Of a stretch of 64,000 bases of DNA, positions 25,001 through 35,350 are shown piece by piece. The notes under the pieces are model-generated. The model was given only the letters and a program-made list of their open reading frames with translations. It was not told where the DNA came from and searched no databases. The stretch spans positions 19,606,501-19,670,500 of the forward strand of contig NC_063150.1 in assembly GCF_020921035.1 (NCBI RefSeq), written 5' to 3'. The position numbers and the translations under genes are program-made. Source of the DNA: Rhodamnia argentea (taxonomy: Eukaryota; Streptophyta; Magnoliopsida; Myrtales; Myrtaceae). Numbering within the stretch: the stretch's first letter is position 1; the number at the start of each line of letters is the position of its first letter.

Positions 25001-26819
25001 TTTCCATATCATAATAGCATCCTTCAATTTCAGTGGTTGCTCATCTATGGGAAGCAGAATAAGAGTACATTAACGATGTCCATGCTTATTCCCTCCCCGC
25101 CAAGGAAGCACAAAAAACTGGATCTAATGTTATGCAGAAATGACCTCCACACTCATTCAAAAAATAAAGATCTCGGCAACCCATTATTTTGTCGATCAAA
25201 AGAAACCGTATTTGCTCTCTCAGATAAATTCTGCAGTTATCTGCTTTACGGGAAGTCATCGGGTGTAAAACTCATGTCCGTTGAATTTTTTTTTGTGGTT
25301 TTATATTCTCTTATTCTGGTTGAACTTTCCATGCGATCCCTTTATTAGTTGATGTTGAGTAATTTGACTTTCACTTTCAGTATGCAGACCAATCAATGAC
25401 TCTGAAAGCATGTGCTGGTTTGAATGGTATTAAGTTAGGAGGCCAAGTTCTAACTGTAGTTCAAGCTGTCCCAGATCCAGCCACAATGGTACTCATTTAC
25501 CGTATTAAATGCATTATGTTTCTTGTTTCCTACTGATTAAATTTAGTACATGCCAACAATGGAAATGGTACATTTTTCAGGGAAATAGTGAAAAGAAGTC
25601 CCTTTGTGCAATCCCTGACCATGCAAGGCCCCTTCTTAAGAGGCCAACAGAAGTTCTGAAGCTAAAAAATGTGGTATGGAGCTTATTTTCCTCATAGATT
25701 TCCTATATGTATTATCAGTCAACTTGTTCGAATGAAGTAAAAGGGTTGCTCTGTGTTTTTTCTCTCTATGGGTACTGCCTATTTTGTCCTCAAACCTTTC
25801 TAGATATAATTGAGTTCTCAGTGATAGAAGTTTTATATTCTTCCATATCTGATGTACTAATTGTATGTTCTATTTATGTGAGCCAGTTCGCTCCTGAAGG
25901 CGTTTTGTCTCTCTCTGAGTTGGAAGTGGACGAAGTACTAGAAGATGTACGTTTGGAGTGTGCCAGGTCTGGCAAAGATTTTCCTTTTCTGAGTTTGTGT
26001 CTTGATCTGTCAGGTTTTGCATCTGTATATGATTGTGGTGCATCTGCGTCCCGCAGGTTTGGTACCATTAAATCTGTGAATGTCGTGAAGCATGATTCTG
26101 GTCCTTGCCCTTCGACTATCTCAGAACCTTGTGTAGTCTCTGATGACACTGGACAAAGAATGGGAAGTGATGACAACAGGATGGAGACTTCAGAAGAAGT
26201 TGCTGGCCAAGAAGCTGGAGTAGTCGATGAAATTGAGATCCCTAGTGATGCCAATGAACTTAAAGAAGATGGTGTTCCGGCAACTAATAGCAGTGACACC
26301 AATAAAAGCAATCTTGTGGATGATGTGGTTGACAATGATTCTCCTCAGATTGCTCCACCTGATGCACAAGTGGAGATTAGTGACATAACCTCTGCAAGAT
26401 CTACAGATATGCTGACTTCAGAAAATCCGGAACAGCTGAACGTTGTGAATGGTGACTCAGATAATCAGGATGATGAAGATGCTGACATTGCTCAGATGGA
26501 GGATGATCATTTAGAAAAGAAATCACTTGTTGAAGAAAAGGTGCTTCCAGAGGAAAGCAATTGGTCCATTAGAGAAACTATTGAAGTACCTAAAGGGAAC
26601 ATGAATATGGAATCAGATATCATTCAGAACAGTGATGCTAAGGGTGATGATCTCAGTATTGAACAGGTTTTTGAGCCAGGTTGTGTTTTAGTGGAGTTTA
26701 AAAGAATCGAGTGCTCAAGCATGGCAGCACATAGTTTGCATGGACGTTTATTTGACGAGCGGCCCATGACAGTGGAATACGTTTCTCTTGATCTCTACAG
26801 GAGAAAGTTTGGAGGATGA
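16075..26819 (+). CDS. U2AF65-like splicing factor (RS region, two RRMs, UHM), 971 aa
   Basis: Proposed coding exons: 16075-17595, 17674-17811, 22564-22644, 23903-23944, 24209-24298, 25381-25488, 25581-25673, 25887-25966 and 26057-26819. All introns are GT-AG and the sum is 2,916 nt. Residues 1-460 are charged and Arg/Ser/Lys-rich (for example RRKRSRSRERGRDRRS). RRM1 is about 467-550 (RNP2 LYVENI, RNP1 KGQALVEF). RRM2 is about 581-655 (IFIGGI, DRYAFLEY). A C-terminal UHM runs from about 688 to 971. Proteins of this family bind the polypyrimidine tract at 3' splice sites in the nucleus. The UHM is split by about 190 acidic residues (731-921). It looks closest to the large U2AF65-like protein that lies beside PRPL28 in Arabidopsis (At2g33435/33440 region, from memory) rather than canonical U2AF65A/B. 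Exon 3 could instead start upstream at 22543, adding seven in-frame residues. Intron 2 is 4.75 kb. Confidence 0.88.
17812..22563 (+). other. Intron 2 of the U2AF-like gene (4.75 kb)
   Basis: The donor GTAAGATCC follows exon 2 and the acceptor TTTTCATGCAG precedes exon 3. No nested gene is supported. It contains C- and A-homopolymer runs at 19301-19336, a (TA)n tract near 20196, and a piece of the CACTTAAGTGATC repeat family at about 20690-20950. Its last 870 bases, from about 21688, are the start of the segment duplicated again from about 35350. Confidence 0.7.
20690..20950. repeat. CACTTAAGTGATC-family repeat inside intron 2
   Basis: It shares with 10379-10776 the motifs TGGTACTTAAGTAATTT, GGCGCTTAAGTGATC, GTGAACGTCGTA and a terminal GACACTTATAGTGTACCTTTGCC-like end. 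Only the right half is recognisable; the left part is T- and A-rich. Confidence 0.4.
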
Positions 26820-28965
26820 ACATTGCAGAATGGCAAGTAGCTACAGTTTTGACTATCTCAGAAGGTCTAATTCCCCAAAGTATTGCATACATAAAGATGC
26901 ATCAAAGACCTCTCTGTTGGAATTATGAGACGGTGAACTTGATTGCTGTTGTGACTATTTACATCCATCTACTGGTGGGTCGTCAGGGATTGGTTTCACC
27001 TTATTTAGACGCAGCATTCTGAAGTGGCATTGGACTTAGAATTTTGGCATTGCCTTTTCACATTTTGACATTGTAACATACTGGCGTGTGCCATGATAGA
27101 ATTGGGGGTTTTGCCTATTATTCTCCTTGTGGAGGTTTGTGACCAAAAAGGTTGCCTTAAAACTGCATGAAGTGGCCTTGAGGGCTTAAGAAGAGTAGGG
27201 AGATTTTAGGAGGGATAGGGACTACAAAAACGTTTAATGTGCACTACGTACATGAGGAATGATTTTTCAACTTCGGCCTGTGCCTTTTGTCCCTCTCTAC
27301 TTCTACTTAAAGAAAAGAGGCATTATGGAATTTCCCGTGCACTTGTGTTTGTTTCCAGGCGAGGACTGTGTCATTTGCATTACCTGTACTCCTGTTTATT
27401 TAAGGAACGCTCCGATGGGGTTAACAGGTCAATATGTTGGTTTGGGTTCTTTTTTTGCTTACGTGTACCCTTTTCATTCAGATAGGGATCTAGCTCGTGA
27501 GAAGTCCGTGTATAAATACCCGCTGGTATCCTGTGGATACCACTGGACTGGGATATTCGCCAAAAAGGGATGCATGTTTGAGATAGGTAGGTTCCTTGGA
27601 CTTTCGAGGACAGATTTTCTCAAACTAGAAGTTCTTCTGCAGTTCAATTTCTTTTAATGCAATGTCATACATATGGCCAGTATGTGGTATTTGCCGTTAC
27701 AAAGCTTCAATATTACGAGGTTTGACAGTTGCAGATTCTGGCTTCTGCTGCGCCGAAAGGTATCCTAGTGTCGAAGTGCCATTGTCTTCGCTGTAGACAG
27801 TAGTCTGGGCCTTGGTGAGAAGAGGTCTTGGTAGAGCCTCTGATGAGCTCTTCAATCCCCATTGAATCTTAATTGGTAGACAACAGAGTAAGTAGAGTAG
27901 AAGTGAGTATATGCTTGAGTGAGGGAAGAAACTTTACCTTCTCTCTCTCTCTCTCTCTCTAGTCATAGGCGTTCGGGCATGGACTTTGGAGCGGAAAGCC
28001 ACTTACTCGCCCGCCCCCCGCGGTTGGTAGAAGAAACTGAGCAGACTACAGTAGCAACTTTAATACTTATTGAATGTCAATGACTGTCTAGACACCTCTT
28101 TTTGGCGTGACTTGACCCTCCATTAATATATCACTTGGAGTTGGATCCTCCGAACCAGTAAGTTTTGTTTCACTGATACCTCTGGATTTTATGCTTAATT
28201 TTTGTCACTAATCAAAGACAATGCTGACCAATTCGAGTTCCTATCTTTGGATGTCGAATCATTTCTCTTGGGCTGGAGTTCTGCCTTCTTTGGGTCTGAA
28301 CTTAGGGTTTTTAGGTCTATCATCACTTATTCCCAAGAGCCCTGATGAATCCATAGTGCAATGGCAATTCATAGGTACTTTTTGTTGCACAGTGTCTTAA
28401 ATCAAGGTTACACTGCCGATAAGTCAGTTTAAGATACTGTGCGAAGCTACGATCGATAACATAGGAGTCGAAGTTCCGATAACTCACCTAAGGTGCAGAA
28501 GGCTATTATACTTGCCTACTCGGCGGTAGCCAATCGAAGTTAATGTAGAGTCTACCTTCATCGCCGCTACCCCCTTAAATTGAGAGAAATATATTTTTCT
28601 TCTCTTCATCTCAAGAAATACTTCCGAATTTTGTCCTAGATTTCGGAGGATAGGTCGTTTCTTTTGGCTGATCTAAGATTCTTGCGGGTGTTCTTTCATT
28701 CACCAACATTCTCACTTTTGCTCGTATCTTTTCCATCTACCTCCTCCTCCTAATCTCCGGGTTTCTCGAAGCCCTAAAGTATAGAGCAATGCTTTCCCTT
28801 GAGCCCTTGGCCAAGTGTGTATGATGTTTCTGTTTGGTCTTGGCGGCTTGTGTATTATTAACATCCGCACTTCGATCTCGTGATTTTGTATTGGGATCAA
28901 ATGTCCAAGTCATTCTTTTCGACTTGAACTTCCTATTGAATTGTCGAATTGTGAATGATTTGTAC
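26820..28965. other. 3' flank of the U2AF-like gene; no further gene seen
   Basis: This holds the likely 3' UTR and intergenic sequence. A 132-codon plus frame at 27259-27657 matches no family that I know and has no supporting context. A (CT)n run lies at 27939-27960. The last part (about 28739-28900) is nearly identical to 39472-39630. This shows that it belongs to the duplicated segment and marks where the right copy was deleted. Confidence 0.5.
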
Positions 28966-29170
28966 TGCCTTTAGATAAAGCGAAGCGAAAAATGTAATTG
29001 AGAAATTTTTGTGCATCTTTCATCGTCTATACGGGAGCCTATTTATAGTTTTACAGAGCTGCTATCTATAGTAACATAATATTACAATATAAATTGCAAT
29101 CGAACTCGATTGCGATTCACGTAATCGTAATTGTAATATATGTAACGTAATCAATCTAATTATTCTAACA
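28966..29170 (-). repeat. 3' LTR of the copia element
   Basis: About 205 bases, ending on the plus strand ATTATTCTAACA and followed by TCCCCCTCAAACTC (the polypurine tract in reverse). It aligns along its length with 33910-34118 apart from its first 15 bases, where the exact boundary is uncertain. Confidence 0.8.
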
Positions 29171-29206
29171 TCCCCCTCAAACTCAAGGTGACCCGATAGA
29201 AGTCAC

Positions 29207-29700
29207 CTAGAGCTTGGAGAAAAGATCTTGAAAGTGCCCGGATGAATGTGCTTTAGTGAATACATCAGCAATTTGATTAGCCGATGAAGTTGAGACAAGA
29301 TGAAGAGTACCCCGAAGCACGTGAGAGCGTATGAAATGACAGTCCATTTCAATATGCTTGGTGCGCCCATGGAAAACGTCATTATGAGCTATTTGGATAG
29401 CACTCCAATTGTCGCAATAAAGCACTGTTCCACCGGTATGAGAGACACCCATGTCTTCTAGTAACCACCCTAACCATAACAACTCTGCTATTGCATCGGC
29501 AAGAGCAAGATATTCTGCTTCTGTACTAGATCGAGCAACAATAGTCTATTTCTTGCTACGCCATGAGATAAGTGAGTTACCTAGAAAGAAGCGGTAGCTA
29601 GTAGTGGAGCGATGATCAAGAGGGTCTCCTACCCAGTTAGCATCAGAATAAACCTTCAACTCCAAGGCGATTGAGCGAGAAAAGTGAAGACCATGAAATA
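29207..29700 (-). pseudogene. Copia RNase H fragment
   Basis: The minus frame 29482-29207 contains VLYCDNWSAIQIA and HGRTKHIEMDCHFIR, typical of the RNase H end of copia polyproteins, and IADVFTKA near the C-terminus. Homology continues upstream through stops to about 29700. It forms the 3' end of the element, next to the polypurine tract. Confidence 0.85.
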
Positions 29701-29999
29701 AGGTGCCCTTGACATAGCGAAGAACTCAAAGAACAACAGCAAAATGAGTGGTTCGAGGAGCGGTCATGAGCTGCCCGACAATATGAACAACATAAGCGAT
29801 GTTAGGAGGAGAGATAGTGAGATATACAAGACTGCCAACTAGCTGCCGATAAAGAGTGGGAAGGGGAAGAAGAGTCCCATCTTTGTCATTAAATTTGGCA
29901 TTAGTTTCACTGGGAGTAGTAGTAATATTGTTATCAGTAAGTCCCGCTCTAGAAAGAAGATTAGTGGCATATTTAGCTTGAGAAGGATAATACCCCGAG

Positions 30000-31013
30000 G
30001 AATCAGAATTAACCTCCTAGCCTAAAAAAATAACTGAGTTTACCAAGATCTTTCATTTCAAATTGCTGACAGAGATACTGTTGAAGCTTCGTAATGCCAG
30101 TATGATCATTGCCGGTAATGACCATGTCATCTACATATAAAAGGAGCACAATATACCCGCGAGATGTTCATTGAACAAAGAGAGCATTATCATAAGGACT
30201 AGATTTAAAACCAAGGCATTCCATGGTGGAACCGAACTTAAAATACCATGTATGAGGAACCTGCTTGAGTCCATATAGTGCTCAACGTAATCGACATACT
30301 TTGTCAGAAGTAGTATATCCAAGAGGAGGTTCCATATATACTTCCTTAGAAAGATCGCCATTGAGAAATGTATTTTTAACATCCATCCGAAACATAGACC
30401 ATTGCTTGATAGAGGCGACAGCAATAAGACTTCGAACGGACGTAAGACATGCAATTAGAGCAAAAGTCTCATCATAATCAATCCCATACTCCTGAGTAAA
30501 TCCTTTTGCTACTAATCGAGCTTTGTAGCGTTCTACTGTACCATCTGCCTTAGTTTTGATCTTATACATCCATTTACAACCTATAGCAGATTTTTCAAGA
30601 GACAAATCAATCGGATCCCAAGTATGAGATTTATCTAACGCTTGCAACTCATCCACCATTGCTTGCTGCCAAAGAGGAGTAGTACAAGCTTCTCTATATC
30701 TGCGAGGCTCATGAAATGAGGCAATAGTGGAATAACAATGGAAATCACGAAGTCGAACGGAAGGTTGACTTACGCGGGTAGAAAGATGAACGGGAGAAGA
30801 ATGTAGCGTTAAGGATGAAGAATCCGCAGATGGTGCGTACATGTCGGGAGCTGCCGAAATAGGATCGCCTGATGTACCCGCATTATGATTAGAAGTAGAC
30901 AATTCCGAAGAGGAAGATGCAAGTGTGTCATCTTCCGGAAATAGTTCCATTGAAGGATTGGTGAAAAAGTAAACGATTGGAGATAACTTAAAGGAACGAA
31001 GAGATGAGAACAT
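30000..31013 (-). pseudogene. Copia reverse transcriptase, broken
   Basis: The minus frame 31013-30282 carries WQQAMVDELQALDKSHTW, GCKWMYKIKTKADG, RYKARLVAKGFTQEYGIDY and FRMDVKNTFLNGDL, the ordered N-terminal RT motifs of copia elements. After a frame break the catalytic YVDD is still readable at 30137-30126, in an LLLYVDDMV context. Frame changes between these parts make it non-functional. Confidence 0.9.
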
Positions 31014-31135
31014 TTTGTGTTCCCAAAAAATAACAATACGGGAAACATGTAGACGATTAGAGACAGGATCCCGGCGTCTATACCCATTGTGCTCAATACC
31101 ATACCCAAGAAATCAACATAAGCGAGCACGAGATT

Positions 31136-31907
31136 CTAACTTCTTACGTTCCTTGGGAAGTAAATGCACAAACAAGAACTGCCAAAAACTTGAAGAAGAT
31201 TATAATTAGGAGTACTGCAATATAAGCATTCATAAGGAGATAAGTTACTTATAGTAGGTGACGAAATACGATTGATAGTGTATAGAGCAGTATGACAAGC
31301 TTCTCCCCAAAATTGTTTTGGAGAAAAAGGTGAGATGAGCAAAGTGTGCATGGTATCCGAGATATGCATATGCTTACGCTCCGCTTGACCATTTTGTTGG
31401 GAAGTTCCTGGACAAGAATAATGAATGATAGTACCGTTCTGGGGAATAATACGAAGAAATTCAGCATCTCTATACTCCATAGCATTATCGGTACGAAACA
31501 CCTTGATTTCTTGAGAAAAGTGTGTTTTGATCATGGCAACAAAATTAAGATAGATATGAGTAAGTTCAGAGCAATTTTTCATAAGATAAAGTCATGTAAC
31601 GAGAGTGATCATCAACAAAAATCACAAAATAACGAGATCCTCCCATAGTTGGAGTAGGAGATGAGCCCCAAATATCGGAGTAAATAAGATCAAATGGAGC
31701 ATGAGAAACAGAGTCACTAAGATCAAATGGCAAAGCATGATGTTTATCGTCAACGGAACCTAAAAGACCAATGGAAATTAAAGGACTCAATTTGAAAAAG
31801 GAAGCATGACCCAAACAAGAATGCCAAGTTTCAAATGAAACTGTGGCAGCACAAGTAACAGAAGAGTTCATAAAGCGTAAGGAAACAAGCTCAAATAGAT
31901 GTCCCAT
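31136..31907 (-). pseudogene. Copia integrase, broken
   Basis: The first piece (31907-31566) shows the pre-integrase WHSCLGHASFFKL and the catalytic-core start DLIYSDIWG. The second (31582-31136) shows VFRTDNAMEY and QQNGQAERKH, so the Asp, Asp and Glu of the catalytic triad remain visible. The two pieces are in different frames around 31570-31580, which is a frameshift. Confidence 0.9.
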
Positions 31908-32038
31908 ATTATAGCTTGTCCCAATTGTCTATCCCGTCTGTGGATCCCGCACACGACAACCATTTGAAGAGAAAAGAATCTCAAAACCAAGTTCACATAG
32001 TTATCCCACGGATATCAAGTTTAAGGAGAGTTTGGGAA

Positions 32039-33195
32039 CTAAGAACGTGTTAGGTAAGGATGATTTGGATGTGAAAATGTTCCCTTATGACTAACTATCA
32101 TTTGTGAGTTATCAACTATATGAATAGTAGGTACTTGTGAAGCGAATGTTTTTAATTTGAAGACATTTGAATTTGAAATCATATGATTACAACAGGCAGA
32201 ATCAAAGAACCAAGAATCAGCGGTACTTGGATTAATCGACATAGTAGAAGTGCTAGGAACAGAGGAGCGAGAAGTACCAGATTCTTGAATAATAGAACGA
32301 AGATCCTCCAACGATATAGTAATAGATGAATCTTTGTTGGAACCCTCAATGATAGCAGCGGTGAATTGACGTGCAGGTTGAGATGGACCTCTATACCAGG
32401 ATCGGTTGTTCGTCACCGTAGGTTGCTCAGGCTGTCATCAATAACGGTTGGATGCAAGACGACCGGATCGATGACAATGCATGCAATAATGTCTACGCGA
32501 GGAGGAAGAACCTGGGGTAGTAAGCATTGTATCTGTGGGTGAAAAACGTTGCGCCTTCAAGGTAGCTAGTCTAGTTTCCTCGAGACAACAACTCGAGACA
32601 ACTACCTCAAGATGAGGTAATGGATCTCGATGTAGAAGGGAAGCTTGCACAGGCTCAAATTCATCATTAAGTGCCCTCAAAAATTGCATAACACGCATAC
32701 GATCGCGATATGCAAAAAACTTGCGAGCATCAATTTCTACATCCCATTGTGGTTCGGATAATGCTAATTGATCCCGGATAGCATGCATGGAGGATAAAAA
32801 TCATTGATTGACCGACCTGTCTCCCGACGCATGCGATGTAGATTTCCTAACAATTGATATTGACGAGCAATATCCGAAGTACAATATCGGCTAGCAAGTA
32901 GAACCCATGCTTCTTTTGCTATATTAAGACGACCAAACCGAAGTCTGATAGATAAAATCGAAGTGTTTCGAAACTACCTAAGAATCTGACGATTCTTGCT
33001 ATCCTAATCCTCCGAGCGTTCATTAAATTTATCATCTGTTTCACCAAGATCCTCTGTAGGTTCACGAAGATTACCAGTGATATAATGCCAAAGCTGGCGT
33101 CCTCTCGTAAAACTGGATATTTCTTGATCCTATAAAATGTAATTAGGTCCATTCAAAATGGTTTGGATAGGAATTGAAACTTTCAATTTCTCCAT
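32039..33195 (-). pseudogene. Copia gag and protease, broken
   Basis: Gag would start at the ATG at 33195 but meets nonsense codons within about 60 codons. The stretch at 32788-32438 has the gag-core RVMQFLRALNDEFEPVQASL and a zinc-knuckle CMHCHRSGRLASNR in which the last His and Cys are replaced by Arg. The next frame, 32416-32039, holds the protease-like WFFDSACCNHM. The coding is interrupted several times. Confidence 0.85.
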
Positions 33196-33909
33196 GATGA
33201 AAAACCAATAGATCTATACGAAATTCTAAGAAAACCGATACTTGCGGAGCTGATATGGAGAAAATAATGCCATAAATGGATTCGGAACGTCGAAATACCT
33301 TAGGAATCGGTCTAAAAACACCAAGAACCAGTCTAAAAAAGGGTTGAACCGATCAAAAAAGTGAGTGAACCCGCCTAGTCAACGCCGGCCAACGAAAGTC
33401 AACGCTGGTCAACGTGCGGTCAACAAAAGTCAACGGCGGTCAACAAAAGTCAACGAACGATGATGTGGCAAATAGCTAGCGGACACGTGGTAGGTTGATG
33501 ATGTGGCGAACACGTGGCGGCAGGTGGCGCGGACGTCTCTTGCCGGCATGGCTGGGCAAGCTAGCAAGTGAATCTCACTTGCATAGGCTATTTTCAATGC
33601 GTGAGGGCATGTGGATAATCGGACGGTGGCGGCGTTTGGCTCGTTGGACTCGTACGGTGATGAGGAACCTGGTGGTGGTATTTTATGTTGAAAATAACCA
33701 GACTAAGGTGTTGTACAGAAACTTACAAACCACGGACGAGTTCCGGCAAATCCCAAGATAGCGGCGCGCAGAGGCGCACGGGGCCTGCTTCCGGCGCCCG
33801 ATCTAGACCACTGTGGTCGGACAATGCTGCTGTCTGGCTACGATCGTCGTGAACAAATGCAACTTATTCAACATACGTCGCTCAATGACGATTGGCTCTA
33901 ATTCCAAGA

Positions 33910-34118
33910 TGAAGCGAATAGATAAAGTGAAGCGGAAAATGTAATTGAGAAATTCATGTACATCTTTCATTGTCCATACAGGAGCCTATTTATAGGCTTT
34001 ACAGAGCAGCTATCCATAATAATGTAATATTACAATATCAATTACAATCGAACATGATTACGATTCCCTTAATGGTAATCGTAATATATCTAACATAATC
34101 AATCTAATTATTCTAACA
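33910..34118 (-). repeat. 5' LTR of the copia element
   Basis: About 209 bases. On the minus strand it runs from TGTTAGAATAATTAG to CTATTCGCTTCA and is followed by TC and the primer-binding site TTGGAATTAGAGCC. It is the partner of 28966-29170. Confidence 0.82.
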
Positions 34119-34984
34119 CCTTGCAATGAACTTTCGTATCCAATGATACTATAGGCTATGATTATGCTTGGTTAGGGCAATAGTATAGTTTACATATCCC
34201 CTCTCTGTCTCGAGGATGGAGAAAGGGTGGAGCAGGAAACGATTGGCCATGTCAACAATGTCACAATAGTCAATAACGCAATGGTAATACTCGAAATTTT
34301 CTGATGATGGAAGCACCTTATTATAAAAACTGAGTTAAAAAAAAGTTAAGGAAGAATTAAAACACAAAATCGACTAGTCTATCAAATTGGAATTTGATCA
34401 TTGTAATTTACTCCCCACGTGGGTGATATGCAACAACATTGACATGATAGAAACTCAATATAAACTATATTTAACTCGAAGTCGAGAATACTTGATACTT
34501 TTTTATTCATCTTGTGTTGAAGTATTATTCACTTTTGAGTCGTCTTAGAAATCGAAAGAGTTGGATTCACAAATACAACGACATTGCACGAATTGTGAGA
34601 CAAGGATTGATCCAATTATGAGATGGATCCCTGTGCATGGCATGGACTCCAAACTTTTAACTTTCAACTTGTATGGACGATATGTATTGAGATCCTAAAG
34701 TCAATTTTTCTAATGTAATCCTAAACATTTTTAATAGCCGCAGAGCGATTTGTTCATTCATTCTGTCACCTTTCTCGATTTTTTCCGTTTGCCAACATTT
34801 GAAGCCCCCGAGTTTTCGCTTGTACCACTTGCTACGTGGGTAGAATCAACGAATAGACTCAAAAATAACTTAGGATAATATAGCATAAATTAAAAGGTGA
34901 TTGGAAACTCCATTGCATTAATTGCGTGAGAAGGCTGAATGGTAAGTGCTTCGAAGAGAATAGAATCACAATTCTACCTAACAG
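34119..34984. other. Flank of the duplicated segment, left copy
   Basis: 34119-34320 matches 39680-39880 (GAACTTTCGTAT, GCCATGTCAACAATGTCACAA, GATGATGGAAGCAC). 34520-34600 matches about 39970-40020. The material between is longer here than in the right copy. No gene is seen. Confidence 0.6.
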
Positions 34985-35169
34985 ACCAAATTTTGCAATT
35001 GAGCCCCCATCATCTTATTTAATATTCAACCCAAAACTCTTCTGTTTTTCCAACTTTTGCCCCATCTCAAGAAGACAGACAGTCAACTCTTCTCCGCCTC
35101 TCCTCTCCAGCTCCACAAAACAGCACGACCGAAGCAGAGAAAAAGCTTCGAAAAAGATAACGTTTTTGA
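34985..35169 (+). promoter_or_regulatory. Orphan copy of the bL28 promoter and 5' leader
   Basis: It is nearly identical to 40026-40198: GAGCCCCCATCATCTTATTT, then the CACAAAACAGCACGACCGAAG leader and AAAAAGCTTCGAAAAAGATAACG. After AACGTTTTTGAC it jumps to sequence equivalent to the 3' flank of bL28 (about 42425). The whole coding gene is therefore missing from this copy. Whether it still drives transcription is unknown. Confidence 0.8.
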
Positions 35170-35350
35170 CATGATCACTACATTCTAATGGTAGCTTCAT
35201 GCTTAACAAGTCTCATGCTTGCATTAGTTTTTCTTTTTTTTCATGCTTGCACTAGTTGACAAGACATTTATTAAAATCATTATTCTTGATAAGCATCTCA
35301 TCTGCAATCTGGACATTTAAACTTTCAAAGTGCTGATTCCCAAAATTACA
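35170..35350 (+). other. Orphan copy of the bL28 3' flank and tandem-duplication junction
   Basis: ACATGATCACTACATTCTAA matches about 42426. AACAAGTCTCATGCTTGC, GATAAGCATCTCATCTGCAA and ACATTTAAACTTTCAAA match 42712-42815. At about 35350 the sequence switches to that of U2AF-like intron 2 (equivalent to about 21688), which is the head-to-tail junction of the tandem duplication. Confidence 0.75.

Larger units (their letters stand above)
28966..34118 (-). mobile_element. Decayed Ty1/copia LTR retrotransposon
   Basis: On the minus strand the order is 5' LTR (33910-34118), primer site, gag, protease, integrase, reverse transcriptase, RNase H, polypurine tract and 3' LTR (28966-29170). Integrase before RT is the copia order. 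Read on the minus strand, each LTR starts TGTTAGAATAATTAG. The primer-binding site TTGGAATTAGAGCC lies just inside the 5' LTR, and the purine-rich GAGTTTGAGGGGGA lies just outside the 3' LTR. The LTRs differ at roughly 26 of 195 positions by hand count, so the insertion is old. Every domain is broken into short frames by stops and frameshifts. No convincing target duplication is seen. The corresponding place in the duplicated copy (about 39655-39690) is empty. Confidence 0.9.

Noticed and set aside
27259..27657. 132-codon frame downstream of the U2AF-like gene
   Set aside because: It has no family resemblance, lies in the probable 3' UTR or flank, and its right-copy equivalent was deleted, so conservation cannot be tested here.
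29760..33000. A possible host gene or independent retrogene inside the copia region
   Set aside because: All frames fit the copia order of gag, protease, integrase, RT and RNase H on the minus strand between paired LTRs.
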